From Bacteroidota bacterium (GTDB taxonomy: Bacteria; Bacteroidota; Bacteroidia; Bacteroidales; VadinHA17), in assembly GCA_029552825.1 (NCBI GenBank), contig JAKPDL010000017.1, forward strand, positions 1 to 64,000: DNA of 64,000 bases, written 5' to 3'. Under the pieces are notes generated by a model. That model saw nothing but the letters and a program-made list of their open reading frames with translations. It was not told the origin of the DNA and ran no database searches. Shown here piece after piece: positions 35,894 through 45,052 of the stretch (within the stretch, counting starts at the first letter, position 1; every line of letters starts with the position of its first letter). Made by a program: the position numbers and the translations under genes.

Positions 35894-38800
35894 ATGAAAT
35901 ATTTAAGATTATTAACAATAGGATTTATCCAGCTTTTGCTGACAATAAATGTCAGTTCTCAGGATCTCCGTACACTTGAAACAAAAGTTGCTGACCTTCT
36001 CGCCCAGATGCCTGCAAGGGATAACACTACCACCGAAAGGCTGATGAATGAGATGCTCTCACTGGGTGATGCGGGTCTGAAAATGATCTGCAATCAGGTT
36101 CTTCCTGCCGGAAGCGGTGATGATGTCAGACCGAGGTTTGCCGTGGAAAGCCTTTCACGTCATCTTTCCCGTTATGGGCTTGAGGCAGAAAGGGCTAGAT
36201 GGGAAAAGATATGCATCAGCTTTGTTGAGTCTTCAAAAGAGTATACTGTAAAAGATTTCTTTATGAAACAGCTTCAGCTGGTAGGAGGTGAAGAGTCAGT
36301 ACAGGCAATAAAGATTTATCTTACCGATAAGAATCTCTGCTCACCCGCTGTGGGAGTTATCTCTTCGGTAAAAGGAGCAACAGCCGAAAAAATACTTTCT
36401 GATGCTCTTTCGGATCCAAATTTGCCATGTGTTGCATCGGTGATGAATGCACTTGCTTCAATGAATTCAGAACTTGCTGTAAATCAATTTATCACATGGT
36501 CACAAAATAAGGATATTCAGATTAAGGCAGCTGCATACCGGGCACTTGCCATGAGCGGGAGCCCCCTGGCTTACCCGGTCCTGAGTAAAGCTGCCAGAGA
36601 AGTAGCATACAAATGGGAATATTCGGGAGCAACAGCATCACTGCTCAATTATGCCAACAGAGTGGCTGAAAAGGGAGATATAACAACTATGGAAAAGATA
36701 TGCAAAACTCTTATCGGAAAATGCAACTCCCGGACAAACATACAGTTCAAATCAGGTGCCCTCGAAACACTTGTCAGGTATAAAGGCACCGATGCAATGA
36801 ACTATCTGCTCGATGCGGCTTCGCATCCGGATAACAGCTACAGAAACAAGGCAATACAACTTTCGCTTACCCTTCCAGGGATAAATGTCACGCGAAAATG
36901 GATGGATTATTTCCCGAAAGCTCCCGCATTTTCAAAGCCCGAAATTATTTCAATGCTGGGCGAAAGGAAGGATGAGACTGCCCTTCCTCTGATAATTTCA
37001 GCACTCGGCAACCCTGATCCTGCTACAAGAAAGGAGGCTGTAACTGCACTTGTAAAGATTAAGGGACAGGAAGCCATTCCTGAACTTATCACATTCATGA
37101 GAAATAATAAGGGAGCCGCAGATCAGGAAGCAGTCAGGAATGTACTTATGACAGTTCTTAATTCAAAGAGAATGCCCCAGCTTCTGCCGGTACTTGAAAC
37201 AGGACCTGATGAAGCGCGCAGGACTGTTTTAGAGTTACTGGCATGGAGCCGTCAGCCTGAGTATTTCAAAACAGTTCTTCAGTATGTCACTTCTGATAAT
37301 GAGCCGGTAAGGGCTGCAGCATACAAAGCTCTTCCCGAACTTGTTTCAGCAGGCGATCAGGAAAAAATAATTGAACTGCTATCTCTCACAGATAATCCTT
37401 CATATATTGCCGACCTTCAACTTGCGCTTTCAAATGCTGCAAATCAGGTGAAAGACCCCGAAAAAAGGTCGGAAATTATTTTGCGTTCCCCTCTTCTGAA
37501 AACCAACAAAGAAAAAATTATTCCGGTTCTTGCAAATACAGGCGGAAGAGAAGCCCTGAAATATGTGCTTGATGAATTTGAAAATGGTTCTCCAGAAATG
37601 AGGGAGATATGCTTTAAAGCTCTCACCTCATGGAAAGATTATACTGCAGCCTCTGCGCTTTTTGAGATTTGTGCCTCTGGCAACAAGACATATGAGGCGC
37701 CTGCTTTCAATGCTTACGTCAGGCTGGTGAGGTCGGCTCCTGTTACTCCGGAACAGAGACTTCTTCTTTACCGCAAGATAATGCCGTATGCTTTGACTGC
37801 AGAGCGGAAGAACCAGATCCTTTCAGAACTGGGTAAAATTAAAACATATCAGGCACTCTTTTTCGTTGCCCGCTACCTCGATGACCCTGAAACGAGCGCT
37901 ACCGCTGCACGTGCTGCCATGTATATTGCACTCCCGACAGCCGATGGAAAAGATGGAATGTATGGCACACTCGTAAGAGAGATACTAGGAAAAGTTATTA
38001 CAAAACTTACAGGTTCAGAGATAGAGTACGAAAGGGAACTCATCAGAAAATACCTTGCTTCGATGCCTCCCGATGAAGGATTTGTGCCAATGTTCAACGG
38101 AAAAGACCTTACCGGCTGGCAGGGTCTGGTTGGAAATCCAATCACACGTGCAAAGATGTCACCTGCCGAACTGGCAAAACAGCAGGCTGAAGCAAATAAG
38201 AAGATGCTTGAGAACTGGAGTGTTAAAGATGGATGCATCTATTTCAGCGGGAAAGGCGATAATCTCTGCTCAATTAAGGAATACGGTGATTTTGAGTTAC
38301 TTGTTGACTGGAAAATCACAAAAGGCGGCGACAGTGGCATTTATCTCAGAGGTTCACCGCAGGTTCAGATATGGGATACTTCAAGGACAGATGTAGGAGC
38401 CCAGGTCGGTTCGGGCGGACTCTACAACAATCAGAAATATCCTTCAAAACCGCTTGTGGTGGCTGATAATCCTGTTGGTGAATGGAATACTTTCAGGATA
38501 CTGATGATAGGCGAAAAAGTTTCTGTTTGGCTCAACGGAATACTTGTTGTTGATGATGTTGTTCTGGAAAATTACTGGGATCGTTCAATACCTATTTTCC
38601 CGAAAGGACCTATCGAGCTTCAGGCTCACGGCACAGACCTAGCATTCCGTGATATCTATGTAAGAGAAATAAATGAAAAAGTTTACAACCTCACACAGGA
38701 AGAGAGGGATCAGGGCTTCGTAGCACTTTTCAACGGCAGAAATCTTGACGGATGGGTTGGCGATAAGGAATCGTATGTTGTTGAAGATGGGATGATTGTC

Positions 38801-39286
38801 ATTAAGCCAGGAAAAGGAAGCGGAGGCAATCTTTATACAGAGAAGGAGTATTCTGATTTCATTTTCAGATTTGAGTTCCAGCTTACCCCGGCAGCCAACA
38901 ATGGCGTTGGAATACGTGCACCGCTAACAGGCGATGCTGCATATGTTGGTATGGAAATTCAGATTCTCGACGATACAGCACCGGTCTATGCCAATCTGCA
39001 ACCGTATCAGTACCATGGCTCGGTTTATGGAGTCATTCCTGCAAAAAGAGGCTATCTGAAGCCGGTTGGGGAATGGAATTATGAAGAAATAACAGCAAAG
39101 GGAACAAAAATTAAGGTTGTGCTCAACGGTACGGTGATTGTCGACGGCGACATTGCCGAGGCAATAGAAAAAGGAACTATGGACGGAAGAAATCATCCCG
39201 GTTTGAAAAACAAGTCGGGACATATTGGTTTTTTGGGCCACGGCTCTGAAGTAAGATTTCGCAATATTAGAATAAAAGAGATGTAG
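35894..39286 (+). CDS. Exported HEAT-repeat protein with two C-terminal DUF1080 domains
   Basis: A 1130-residue exported protein. The signal peptide is MKYLRLLTIGFIQLLLTINVSSQ. Residues about 30-700 are helical HEAT-like repeats (for example PLIISALGNPDPATRKEAVTAL). Then come two concanavalin-like DUF1080 domains, each opening with the same sequence type: FVPMFNGKDLTGW near residue 730 and FVALFNGRNLDGW near 945. Key residues GGDSGIYLRG and NNGVGIRAP recur at the same place in each domain. DUF1080 proteins act as 3-keto-glycoside hydrolases or lyases in some Bacteroidota. The adjacent Gfo/Idh oxidoreductase could make the 3-keto substrate. The fusion is unusually long, and one domain may bind rather than cut. 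Coupling to the helical scaffold is not explained. Confidence 0.88.
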   Translation: MKYLRLLTIGFIQLLLTINVSSQDLRTLETKVADLLAQMPARDNTTTERLMNEMLSLGDAGLKMICNQVLPAGSGDDVRPRFAVESLSRHLSRYGLEAERARWEKICISFVESSKEYTVKDFFMKQLQLVGGEESVQAIKIYLTDKNLCSPAVGVISSVKGATAEKILSDALSDPNLPCVASVMNALASMNSELAVNQFITWSQNKDIQIKAAAYRALAMSGSPLAYPVLSKAAREVAYKWEYSGATASLLNYANRVAEKGDITTMEKICKTLIGKCNSRTNIQFKSGALETLVRYKGTDAMNYLLDAASHPDNSYRNKAIQLSLTLPGINVTRKWMDYFPKAPAFSKPEIISMLGERKDETALPLIISALGNPDPATRKEAVTALVKIKGQEAIPELITFMRNNKGAADQEAVRNVLMTVLNSKRMPQLLPVLETGPDEARRTVLELLAWSRQPEYFKTVLQYVTSDNEPVRAAAYKALPELVSAGDQEKIIELLSLTDNPSYIADLQLALSNAANQVKDPEKRSEIILRSPLLKTNKEKIIPVLANTGGREALKYVLDEFENGSPEMREICFKALTSWKDYTAASALFEICASGNKTYEAPAFNAYVRLVRSAPVTPEQRLLLYRKIMPYALTAERKNQILSELGKIKTYQALFFVARYLDDPETSATAARAAMYIALPTADGKDGMYGTLVREILGKVITKLTGSEIEYERELIRKYLASMPPDEGFVPMFNGKDLTGWQGLVGNPITRAKMSPAELAKQQAEANKKMLENWSVKDGCIYFSGKGDNLCSIKEYGDFELLVDWKITKGGDSGIYLRGSPQVQIWDTSRTDVGAQVGSGGLYNNQKYPSKPLVVADNPVGEWNTFRILMIGEKVSVWLNGILVVDDVVLENYWDRSIPIFPKGPIELQAHGTDLAFRDIYVREINEKVYNLTQEERDQGFVALFNGRNLDGWVGDKESYVVEDGMIVIKPGKGSGGNLYTEKEYSDFIFRFEFQLTPAANNGVGIRAPLTGDAAYVGMEIQILDDTAPVYANLQPYQYHGSVYGVIPAKRGYLKPVGEWNYEEITAKGTKIKVVLNGTVIVDGDIAEAIEKGTMDGRNHPGLKNKSGHIGFLGHGSEVRFRNIRIKEM

Positions 39287-39306
39287 AGAAATTTATTCTA
39301 TTAAAT

Positions 39307-40749
39307 ATGAAATATTTAGCTTCCTTATTGTTGTTTCTGTTATTTGCGTTTTGTTCTGATAACAAAGCACCTGAACCTGTTGGTCCTTTGCCTTCAGAGC
39401 GCCAGCTTGCCTGGCATGACCTCGGGTATTATATGTTCGTTCATTTTTCTATCAACACTTTTACTGATAAAGAATGGGGTTACGGTGATGAGTCGCCGTC
39501 ACTTTTCAATCCGTCGAAGCTTGATTGCAGGCAGTGGGCAAAGGTGGCGAGGGATGCGGGTATGAAGGGGATAGTTATAACCGCCAAGCATCACGACGGT
39601 TTCTGCCTCTGGCCTTCGAAGTATACGGAGCATTCGGTAAAAAATTCTCCATGGCGTGAAGGCAAGGGCGACCTGATAAGGGAACTGCGTCAGGCATGTG
39701 ATGAATATGGTTTGAAGCTGGGAATTTATCTTTCGCCGTGGGACAGAAACAGTTCAGTTTATGGCACGCCGGAATATATCACCTATTACCGTAACCAGCT
39801 GCGTGAACTGCTTACGGAATATGGTGACATTTTTGAAGTGTGGTTTGATGGTGCAAACGGCGGAGATGGTTATTATGGAGGGGCGAGGGAAACACGACGT
39901 ATTGACAACCGCACTTACTACGACTGGCCCAATACTATCCAGATAGTGAGAGATTTGCAACCGAATGCAGTAATGTTCAGTGATGCAGGCCCTGATGTGC
40001 GGTGGGTTGGAAATGAAAGGGGGATAGGCAGTCTGACAAACTGGTGTTTGCTGAACAGGGACGAGATGTATCCGGGCGGACCTTTTGCAAAGATACTCGG
40101 CCAGGGTCATGAAGATGGTAAATACTGGGTTCCGGCAGAAGTGGATGTCTCAATCCGACCCGGCTGGTTCTGGCATGCCAGAGAAGATACAATGGTAAAG
40201 TCGCCTGAAAAACTGCTGGATATTTACTATACGTCTGTTGGCAGAAATTGCAACCTGATACTGAATGTGCCACCCGATAAGAGAGGGCTTATTCATGAAA
40301 ACGATGTAAAATCGCTTCTGGGATTTAAGGCACTTCTCGACAGGGAATTTGCAAATGAGCTTGCCCGTGGGAAGAAGGTCTCTGCCTCAGATACAAGGGG
40401 AAGGAAGTTTTCACCAGCAAATGTTAATGATGGTAATCCTGAAACCTTCTGGGCAACAAATGATAATGTGACTTCGGCAGATATAACTATAGATTTAGTT
40501 AAAGAAACCGAGGTGAATCGTATTCTTATGCAGGAGTATATAAAGCTGGGACAGAGGGTACAGGAATTTAAAGTTGAAGCGCTATCCGATGGAAGCTGGA
40601 AAGAAGTTGTAAAAGGGACAACAATAGGTTACAGGATAATAAGAAAATTTCCAACCATTAAAGCTTCAAAGATTAAGGTAACTATATTGAGATCTAAAGC
40701 CTGCCCGGTAATTTCCAATATAGAACTTTACAGGGCGCCGGGTGATTGA
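39307..40749 (+). CDS. GH29 alpha-L-fucosidase lipoprotein with C-terminal F5/8 type C-like domain
   Basis: A 480-residue glycoside hydrolase of family 29, removing alpha-L-fucose. MKYLASLLLFLLFAFCSDN is a lipoprotein signal (LFAFC). The catalytic barrel includes WHDLGYYMFVHFS, GIVITAKHHDGFCLWPSK and the nucleophile Asp181 in FEVWFDGAN. The C-terminal 130 residues (KKVSASDTRGRKFSPANVNDGNPETFWAT) look like a discoidin-type carbohydrate-binding domain. It is the third gene of the run after Gfo/Idh and DUF1080 (20-base gap), so it probably trims fucose from the same glycan. The acid/base residue was not assigned. Confidence 0.92.
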   Translation: MKYLASLLLFLLFAFCSDNKAPEPVGPLPSERQLAWHDLGYYMFVHFSINTFTDKEWGYGDESPSLFNPSKLDCRQWAKVARDAGMKGIVITAKHHDGFCLWPSKYTEHSVKNSPWREGKGDLIRELRQACDEYGLKLGIYLSPWDRNSSVYGTPEYITYYRNQLRELLTEYGDIFEVWFDGANGGDGYYGGARETRRIDNRTYYDWPNTIQIVRDLQPNAVMFSDAGPDVRWVGNERGIGSLTNWCLLNRDEMYPGGPFAKILGQGHEDGKYWVPAEVDVSIRPGWFWHAREDTMVKSPEKLLDIYYTSVGRNCNLILNVPPDKRGLIHENDVKSLLGFKALLDREFANELARGKKVSASDTRGRKFSPANVNDGNPETFWATNDNVTSADITIDLVKETEVNRILMQEYIKLGQRVQEFKVEALSDGSWKEVVKGTTIGYRIIRKFPTIKASKIKVTILRSKACPVISNIELYRAPGD

Positions 40750-40760
40750 GTTTATCGTAT

Positions 40761-41417
40761 TTATTTTTGGGGCACTCCTACTGTTTGTGCAAGGAGAATC
40801 ACCTGATTTGATCTCAGACCCATCTCTGGTGCCAGTTTCTCCTTTGGAACAAGTCCGCGCACCACGCAACCCAGGTTGGCAGAGGCACAGTAGAGGTAAA
40901 CATTCTGTGCTATAAATCCGCAGTTTGCATACGACCACCAGAGGTCTGCGTCAGCAATTTTATCCCCTTCCTTTTTTCCGGTTTTGCCCATATCAGCGAC
41001 ATACACAAGGTTAACGGGTGCCTTACCTACAAAGTCCTGGGTGCCTGTCAGGCTACGGATGTCGCGGTTATGAATCTGTTTAAGTCTGTTATTTTCAGCG
41101 TCGTAAAGATAGAGTCCGCTTTGCAGGGTTACATATACATCTATTTCCTGAATATTTCTTGCGGATGGGGCAGTGCGTTTCTTTTCCTCAGGCCGATTGA
41201 TACCCCATGCTGCCCAGAGAAGGTCTGATAGTTGCTGCAGTGATAGATTTTCGCCTGTAAAAGTGCGGGTTGTCTGACGTTCATTAAGTGCCTGCATCAG
41301 AGGTTTTCCGCCCTGTTTAACGGGTGGAGGCAGAAGGATGTCCTGTGCTGAAATTACTGTAACAATAGAACAGGACAGAAGTACTGTTAAAAGTCTGATC
41401 TTAACTGAACTTTTCAT
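40761..41417 (-). CDS. Exported SagB/ThcOx-type nitroreductase-family protein
   Basis: A 218-residue flavin-fold protein. MKSSVKIRLLTVLLSCSIVTVISAQ is a signal peptide. The domain starts with PLMQALNERQTTRTFTGENLSLQQLSDLLWAAWGINRP, the FMN-binding Arg-rich start of the nitroreductase family, and GGVSARNI-type SAPSARNIQE follows. This branch is close to SagB-type dehydrogenases. Export of an FMN enzyme is common in this branch in Bacteroidota. No peptide-cyclisation genes lie nearby, so oxidation of an unknown small molecule is the best guess. Confidence 0.82.
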   Translation of the reverse strand: MKSSVKIRLLTVLLSCSIVTVISAQDILLPPPVKQGGKPLMQALNERQTTRTFTGENLSLQQLSDLLWAAWGINRPEEKKRTAPSARNIQEIDVYVTLQSGLYLYDAENNRLKQIHNRDIRSLTGTQDFVGKAPVNLVYVADMGKTGKKEGDKIADADLWWSYANCGFIAQNVYLYCASANLGCVVRGLVPKEKLAPEMGLRSNQVILLAQTVGVPQK

Positions 41418-41460
41418 GGCTTTAAAATTTATGAAATGTTAGATATGCTCAGAAAATCTA

Positions 41461-42135
41461 CTACTCTATCCTGAACATTTTAGCAATTTTCACCACTCCG
41501 TTTACTTTTGCCGTGAGACTTTTCCAGTCTTTCTTCTGTACAATTTCCTTAGTTATAAGGTTGGAGCCTATTCCCACACAAGTAACACCGGCTTCGAACC
41601 ATTCCCTGAGGTTTTCAAGAGTAGGTTCCACACCGCCGGTAGGCATAATGCTTGTCCATGGGCATGGGCCTTTGACTGCCTTTACAAAATCTGGTCCGCC
41701 GGTAGCAAGTCCCGGAAATATCTTCACTATCTCAGCGCCAAGTTCTTCAGCCTGGTTTATTTCAGACAGCGAACCGCACCCGGGTATCCAGAGAATTTTT
41801 CGCCTGTTGCAGACTTTTGCCATCTCCGGGTTCAGGATAGGCGATACAATAAAGTTGGCACCTGCCTGAATATATATAGCTGCAGTGGCTGCGTCAACCA
41901 CAGAGCCGGCACCGAGTATCATATCGGGTAACTCTTTTGAAGCCCACCTGTTGAGTTCACTGAACATCTCATTTGCAAAATCGCCACGGTTGGTAAATTC
42001 AAAAACCTTTATGCCACCGTCGTAAATAGCTTTTATAACGTTCTTGCAAATATCTGTATCTTTATTATAGAAGATGGGCACAACGCCCGTCTCACGCATT
42101 TTCAGAATAACATCAATTCTACTAAAACGTGCCAT
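41461..42135 (-). CDS. eda: Bifunctional KDPG / 4-hydroxy-2-oxoglutarate aldolase
   Basis: A 224-residue class I aldolase of the KDPG family, cleaving 2-keto-3-deoxy-6-phosphogluconate to pyruvate and glyceraldehyde 3-phosphate. The Schiff-base Lys is Lys138 in AEIVKIFPG, with Glu46 in KVFEFTNRG as the acid/base, and PTGGVEPTLENLREWFEAG is the phosphate-binding end. The gene has its own promoter (42154-42183). It suits the sugar-acid catabolism suggested by the enolase-superfamily enzyme at 52.5 kb, but no KDG kinase is in the window. A hydroxy-oxoglutarate aldolase role remains possible. Confidence 0.93.
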   Translation of the reverse strand: MARFSRIDVILKMRETGVVPIFYNKDTDICKNVIKAIYDGGIKVFEFTNRGDFANEMFSELNRWASKELPDMILGAGSVVDAATAAIYIQAGANFIVSPILNPEMAKVCNRRKILWIPGCGSLSEINQAEELGAEIVKIFPGLATGGPDFVKAVKGPCPWTSIMPTGGVEPTLENLREWFEAGVTCVGIGSNLITKEIVQKKDWKSLTAKVNGVVKIAKMFRIE

Positions 42136-42153
42136 AACTTTAATGTTGTGTTA

Positions 42154-42183
42154 CAAATGTACCTAAAATAGTTTTAAAAGCAA
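42154..42183 (-). promoter_or_regulatory. Promoter of the eda gene
   Basis: On the minus strand TTG (42183-42181), 19 bases, then TACATTTG (42161-42154), an exact fit to the Bacteroidota consensus, 19 bases before the ATG at 42135. Confidence 0.6.
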
Positions 42184-42217
42184 GAGGATTTAAACAGGAG
42201 AGAGATATTAAGGACTG

Positions 42218-42239
42218 AGGTAAAAGAATTTTTTTACCT
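42218..42239. promoter_or_regulatory. 8-bp inverted repeat between eda and the nucleoside-recognition protein
   Basis: AGGTAAAA (42218-42225) and TTTTACCT (42232-42239) are perfect inverted repeats separated by six bases. They lie between two divergent genes, 31 bases before ATG 42270, so they may be an operator or an mRNA hairpin. Confidence 0.35.
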
Positions 42240-42269
42240 TTATGCCATTACACCCCTTATTGTGTTTTT

Positions 42270-43502
42270 ATGGCACTGAACTATATCTGGATAGCATTTT
42301 TTCTTATTGGCTTTCTGGTGGCGCTCGGGCAACTGATATTCGCTGGTAATACTCAGATATTCAACGAGCTGGTTAATGCTGCCTTTTCAAATGCCAGGAC
42401 AGGCTTCGAGATTTCGCTCGGGCTCACAGGTGCTCTTACTTTATGGATGGGATTGATGAAGGTTGGTGAGAGAGGTGGCGTAGTATCGATTCTTGCAAAA
42501 TTAACAGCTCCTCTTTTCAGAAGGCTTTTCCCGGGTCTACCTTCAGGGCATCCTGCTTATGGCTCAATAATGCTGAATATTGCTGCTAATATGCTGGGTC
42601 TCGACAATGCTGCTACTCCCGTGGGGTTGAAAGCGATGAGTGAAATGCAGGAAGTCAATCCCAAAAAAGATACAGCCTCCGATGCCCAGATAATGTTTCT
42701 GGTTCTTAATACTTCAGGACTTACAATAATCCCGGTGAGTATAATGGTTTACAGGTTTCAGCTGGGTGCGGCAAATCCCTCTGATATTTTTATTCCTATT
42801 CTCATTTCTACTTTTATCTCGACAATTGCCGGTTTAATCGCAGTGGCTGTGGTACAGAAAATCAATCTTTTCGACAGGGTAGTGCTGGCTTATCTGGGTG
42901 GAATCACGGCAATAATTGCAGGAATTATTATTTATTTCAGTACTCTTTCTAAAGATCAGATAACGGAGGTTTCGACACTTGCAGCAAATTTTACACTCGT
43001 TCTGATAATTATCAGTTTCATTGTTCTTGCAATGCTGAAGAGAGTGAATGTTTATGAAGCTTTTATAGAAGGTGCAAAAGAAGGTTTCAGTATTGCGGTG
43101 AAGATAATTCCTTTCCTTGTGGCAATACTTGTTGCAATTGGTATTTTCAGGGCGTCGGGGGCGATGGATTTCATTATTTCGGGTTTTGCTGCCTTCTTCG
43201 GCTGGCTTGGGGTTGATACTGAATTCACCAAAGCGTTGCCTGTTGCTTTCATGAAGCCTCTCAGCGGCAGTGGGGCGCGCGGACTTATGGTTGATGCCAT
43301 GACAACCTATGGTGCCGACTCATTTGTAGGCAGGCTGGCATGCACAATGCAGGGAGCTACCGACACCACTTTTTATATCCTGGCAGTCTATTTCGGTTCG
43401 GTTGGTATAAAAAATACCCGCCATGCAGTAGGATGCAGCCTTATAGCCGATTTTTCAGGAATAGTGGCAGCAATATTTGTGGCATATCTGTTCTTCGGAT
43501 AA
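42270..43502 (+). CDS. Nucleoside-recognition (Gate) domain membrane protein, SpmA/SpmB-like fusion
   Basis: A 410-residue membrane protein with about eleven hydrophobic segments and two Gate-type (nucleoside-recognition) halves: SLGLTGALTLWMGLMKVGERGG with PAYGSIMLNIAANMLGLDNAATPVG in the first half, and VKIIPFLVAILVAIGIFRASG with MKPLSGSGARGLMVDAM in the second. These correspond to the spore-maturation proteins SpmA and SpmB fused into one chain, a form widespread in Bacteroidota that do not sporulate. Transport of an unknown solute is assumed from the fold; nothing in the neighbourhood defines it. Confidence 0.87.
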   Translation: MALNYIWIAFFLIGFLVALGQLIFAGNTQIFNELVNAAFSNARTGFEISLGLTGALTLWMGLMKVGERGGVVSILAKLTAPLFRRLFPGLPSGHPAYGSIMLNIAANMLGLDNAATPVGLKAMSEMQEVNPKKDTASDAQIMFLVLNTSGLTIIPVSIMVYRFQLGAANPSDIFIPILISTFISTIAGLIAVAVVQKINLFDRVVLAYLGGITAIIAGIIIYFSTLSKDQITEVSTLAANFTLVLIIISFIVLAMLKRVNVYEAFIEGAKEGFSIAVKIIPFLVAILVAIGIFRASGAMDFIISGFAAFFGWLGVDTEFTKALPVAFMKPLSGSGARGLMVDAMTTYGADSFVGRLACTMQGATDTTFYILAVYFGSVGIKNTRHAVGCSLIADFSGIVAAIFVAYLFFG

Positions 43503-43518
43503 ATTCACCTTCTATACA

Positions 43519-43761
43519 TTACCCGCACACATACCACGTGTCACCTTCAATGTCATGCTTAAGGATAAATACTTCTCCACAGGTGGTCTCCACCCTGAAA
43601 TAATTCGTTACCGGAAATTCAGGATTCAGATCCCCCTGGTACCATCTGTCAATAACTTCTTTAACCTCGTATCTTTTGTTGCTTAGAGTAAATGCCCGCG
43701 GATATTCATCAGCCCTGTAACCCGCATAGCATTCTACCGAAACAGGAATAAACTTCATCAT
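43519..43761 (-). CDS. Small DUF6504-like protein
   Basis: An 80-residue protein with the pattern YAGYRADEYPRAFTLSNKRYEVKEVIDRWYQGD near the start and YFRVETTCGEVFILKHDIEGDTWYV at the end, which resembles the DUF6504 family. The function is unknown. Its ATG overlaps the stop of the TIM-barrel gene as ATGA (43758-43761), so translation of the two is coupled. No signal peptide. Confidence 0.7.
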   Translation of the reverse strand: MMKFIPVSVECYAGYRADEYPRAFTLSNKRYEVKEVIDRWYQGDLNPEFPVTNYFRVETTCGEVFILKHDIEGDTWYVCG

Positions 43762-44879
43762 ACCAGCGCATCAACCACATCGTTCATGAGTTTGAGAGTC
43801 CCCTCTACAGGATTGCCTCCAGCTTCATATTCAAGAGAAATCCAGCCCTTGTATCCGTATTTGTTCAGAATGCTCACACACTTTGCAATATCAACATCGG
43901 GGAACCGTGTCCAGCGTTTCGCGTGAATCATAGTTGTAGCCCGCGGAACGAGTATATCAAGTCCGTTATATAGCATATATTCATGCTCCCAGTTGCAGAA
44001 GTCGGGCGATGCTTCGCACCACGGACTATTGACTTCATTGAGTATGATGATTATATTTACCGGATCTGCTGCAAGTCCCCAGTGATTTTCGATGGTCACC
44101 TTAACGCCCACCTTTCCGCCGTAATCAGCCAGCTCCTTGAATGATTCTATGGCATTCTTCAGATACGGGACAATCTCATTGTTGCGCGGATAACCTCCTT
44201 CAATGACGGAAGCAGGTATTATCTGCGGTCCACCCGTATTCACCCGCATCGATTTTGCACTAATCTGTTTTGCAGCATCAAGCCATATCTTGCCAACTCT
44301 GATGCCTTCTTTACGTAACTCCTCGTTAAGGTCGGCCAGATTACGCGGGGCATTATTGGAGATATGCACTGCCATTACTCCGGCCGAAACCATCTTCGAC
44401 ACAAGCTGGTCGAGCCAGCGCTTGCCGGAGGCAGATGAGGGATCAAATTCACCAGGCCTTACCTGATTGTTCCTCTCAATACGGGTAAACATCGAATCAT
44501 CTGTGAAGTCACCGAAGAGAGACGACCACAGGTCCATGGTGTTAACACCCGGATAAATCTTCTTTGTAAACTCAGGAAAATCAAGGAGAGTTATCTCCCC
44601 ATATTTTTCCTTAAGCTGACGTGTCTCTGGCCTTTCAGGCATCTGACCTGACGTCCGGCGCTTGAACAGCTGATTGACGGCATAACTGTTGGATGAGATC
44701 TGCTTAAGCTTCTCTTCTCTTGTCCTCACTTTTGTTTTCTTTTTGCTTTGCTGATCAGGCTCCGCTGAAAAAGAAGGCAATGACAGCCCAACAGCTCCAA
44801 GTGCGACATATTTCAGAAATTCGCGTCGTCCTTCAGGATGAGAAGTTTGCTTCAGTATTTCTCCGGTAATCTTTTTCAT
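43758..44879 (-). CDS. Exported sugar phosphate isomerase/epimerase-type TIM barrel
   Basis: A 373-residue TIM-barrel protein of the xylose-isomerase-like (AP endonuclease 2) family. MKKITGEILKQTSHPEGRREFLKYVALGAVGLSLPSF contains RREFLK followed by a hydrophobic run, a twin-arginine-type leader, so the enzyme is probably periplasmic. Metal-ligand candidates are the Glu in VTIENHWGL, the Asp/His in CEASPDFCNWEHEY, the His in MIHAKRW and the Glu in WISLEYEAGGNP. In Bacteroides such proteins act as hydratases or epimerases with Gfo/Idh and DUF1080 partners, both present at 34.6-39.3 kb. It is followed by the coupled DUF6504-like gene. The exact reaction is inferred. Confidence 0.85.
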   Translation of the reverse strand: MKKITGEILKQTSHPEGRREFLKYVALGAVGLSLPSFSAEPDQQSKKKTKVRTREEKLKQISSNSYAVNQLFKRRTSGQMPERPETRQLKEKYGEITLLDFPEFTKKIYPGVNTMDLWSSLFGDFTDDSMFTRIERNNQVRPGEFDPSSASGKRWLDQLVSKMVSAGVMAVHISNNAPRNLADLNEELRKEGIRVGKIWLDAAKQISAKSMRVNTGGPQIIPASVIEGGYPRNNEIVPYLKNAIESFKELADYGGKVGVKVTIENHWGLAADPVNIIIILNEVNSPWCEASPDFCNWEHEYMLYNGLDILVPRATTMIHAKRWTRFPDVDIAKCVSILNKYGYKGWISLEYEAGGNPVEGTLKLMNDVVDALV

Positions 44880-45052
44880 GACTTTAAGTATTAAATTTTT
44901 TGTGAATAAAAGATTTTTACATAGTTCCTGAAATATTTGGCATAAAAAGGCAACTCATTCACTATATACCATAATTATTTATGTTAAATCCGCCTGAAAT
45001 GAGTCTTCAGGTAGTTTAATGGTAAAATTAAATCTTTTATTTTATTTTACTT

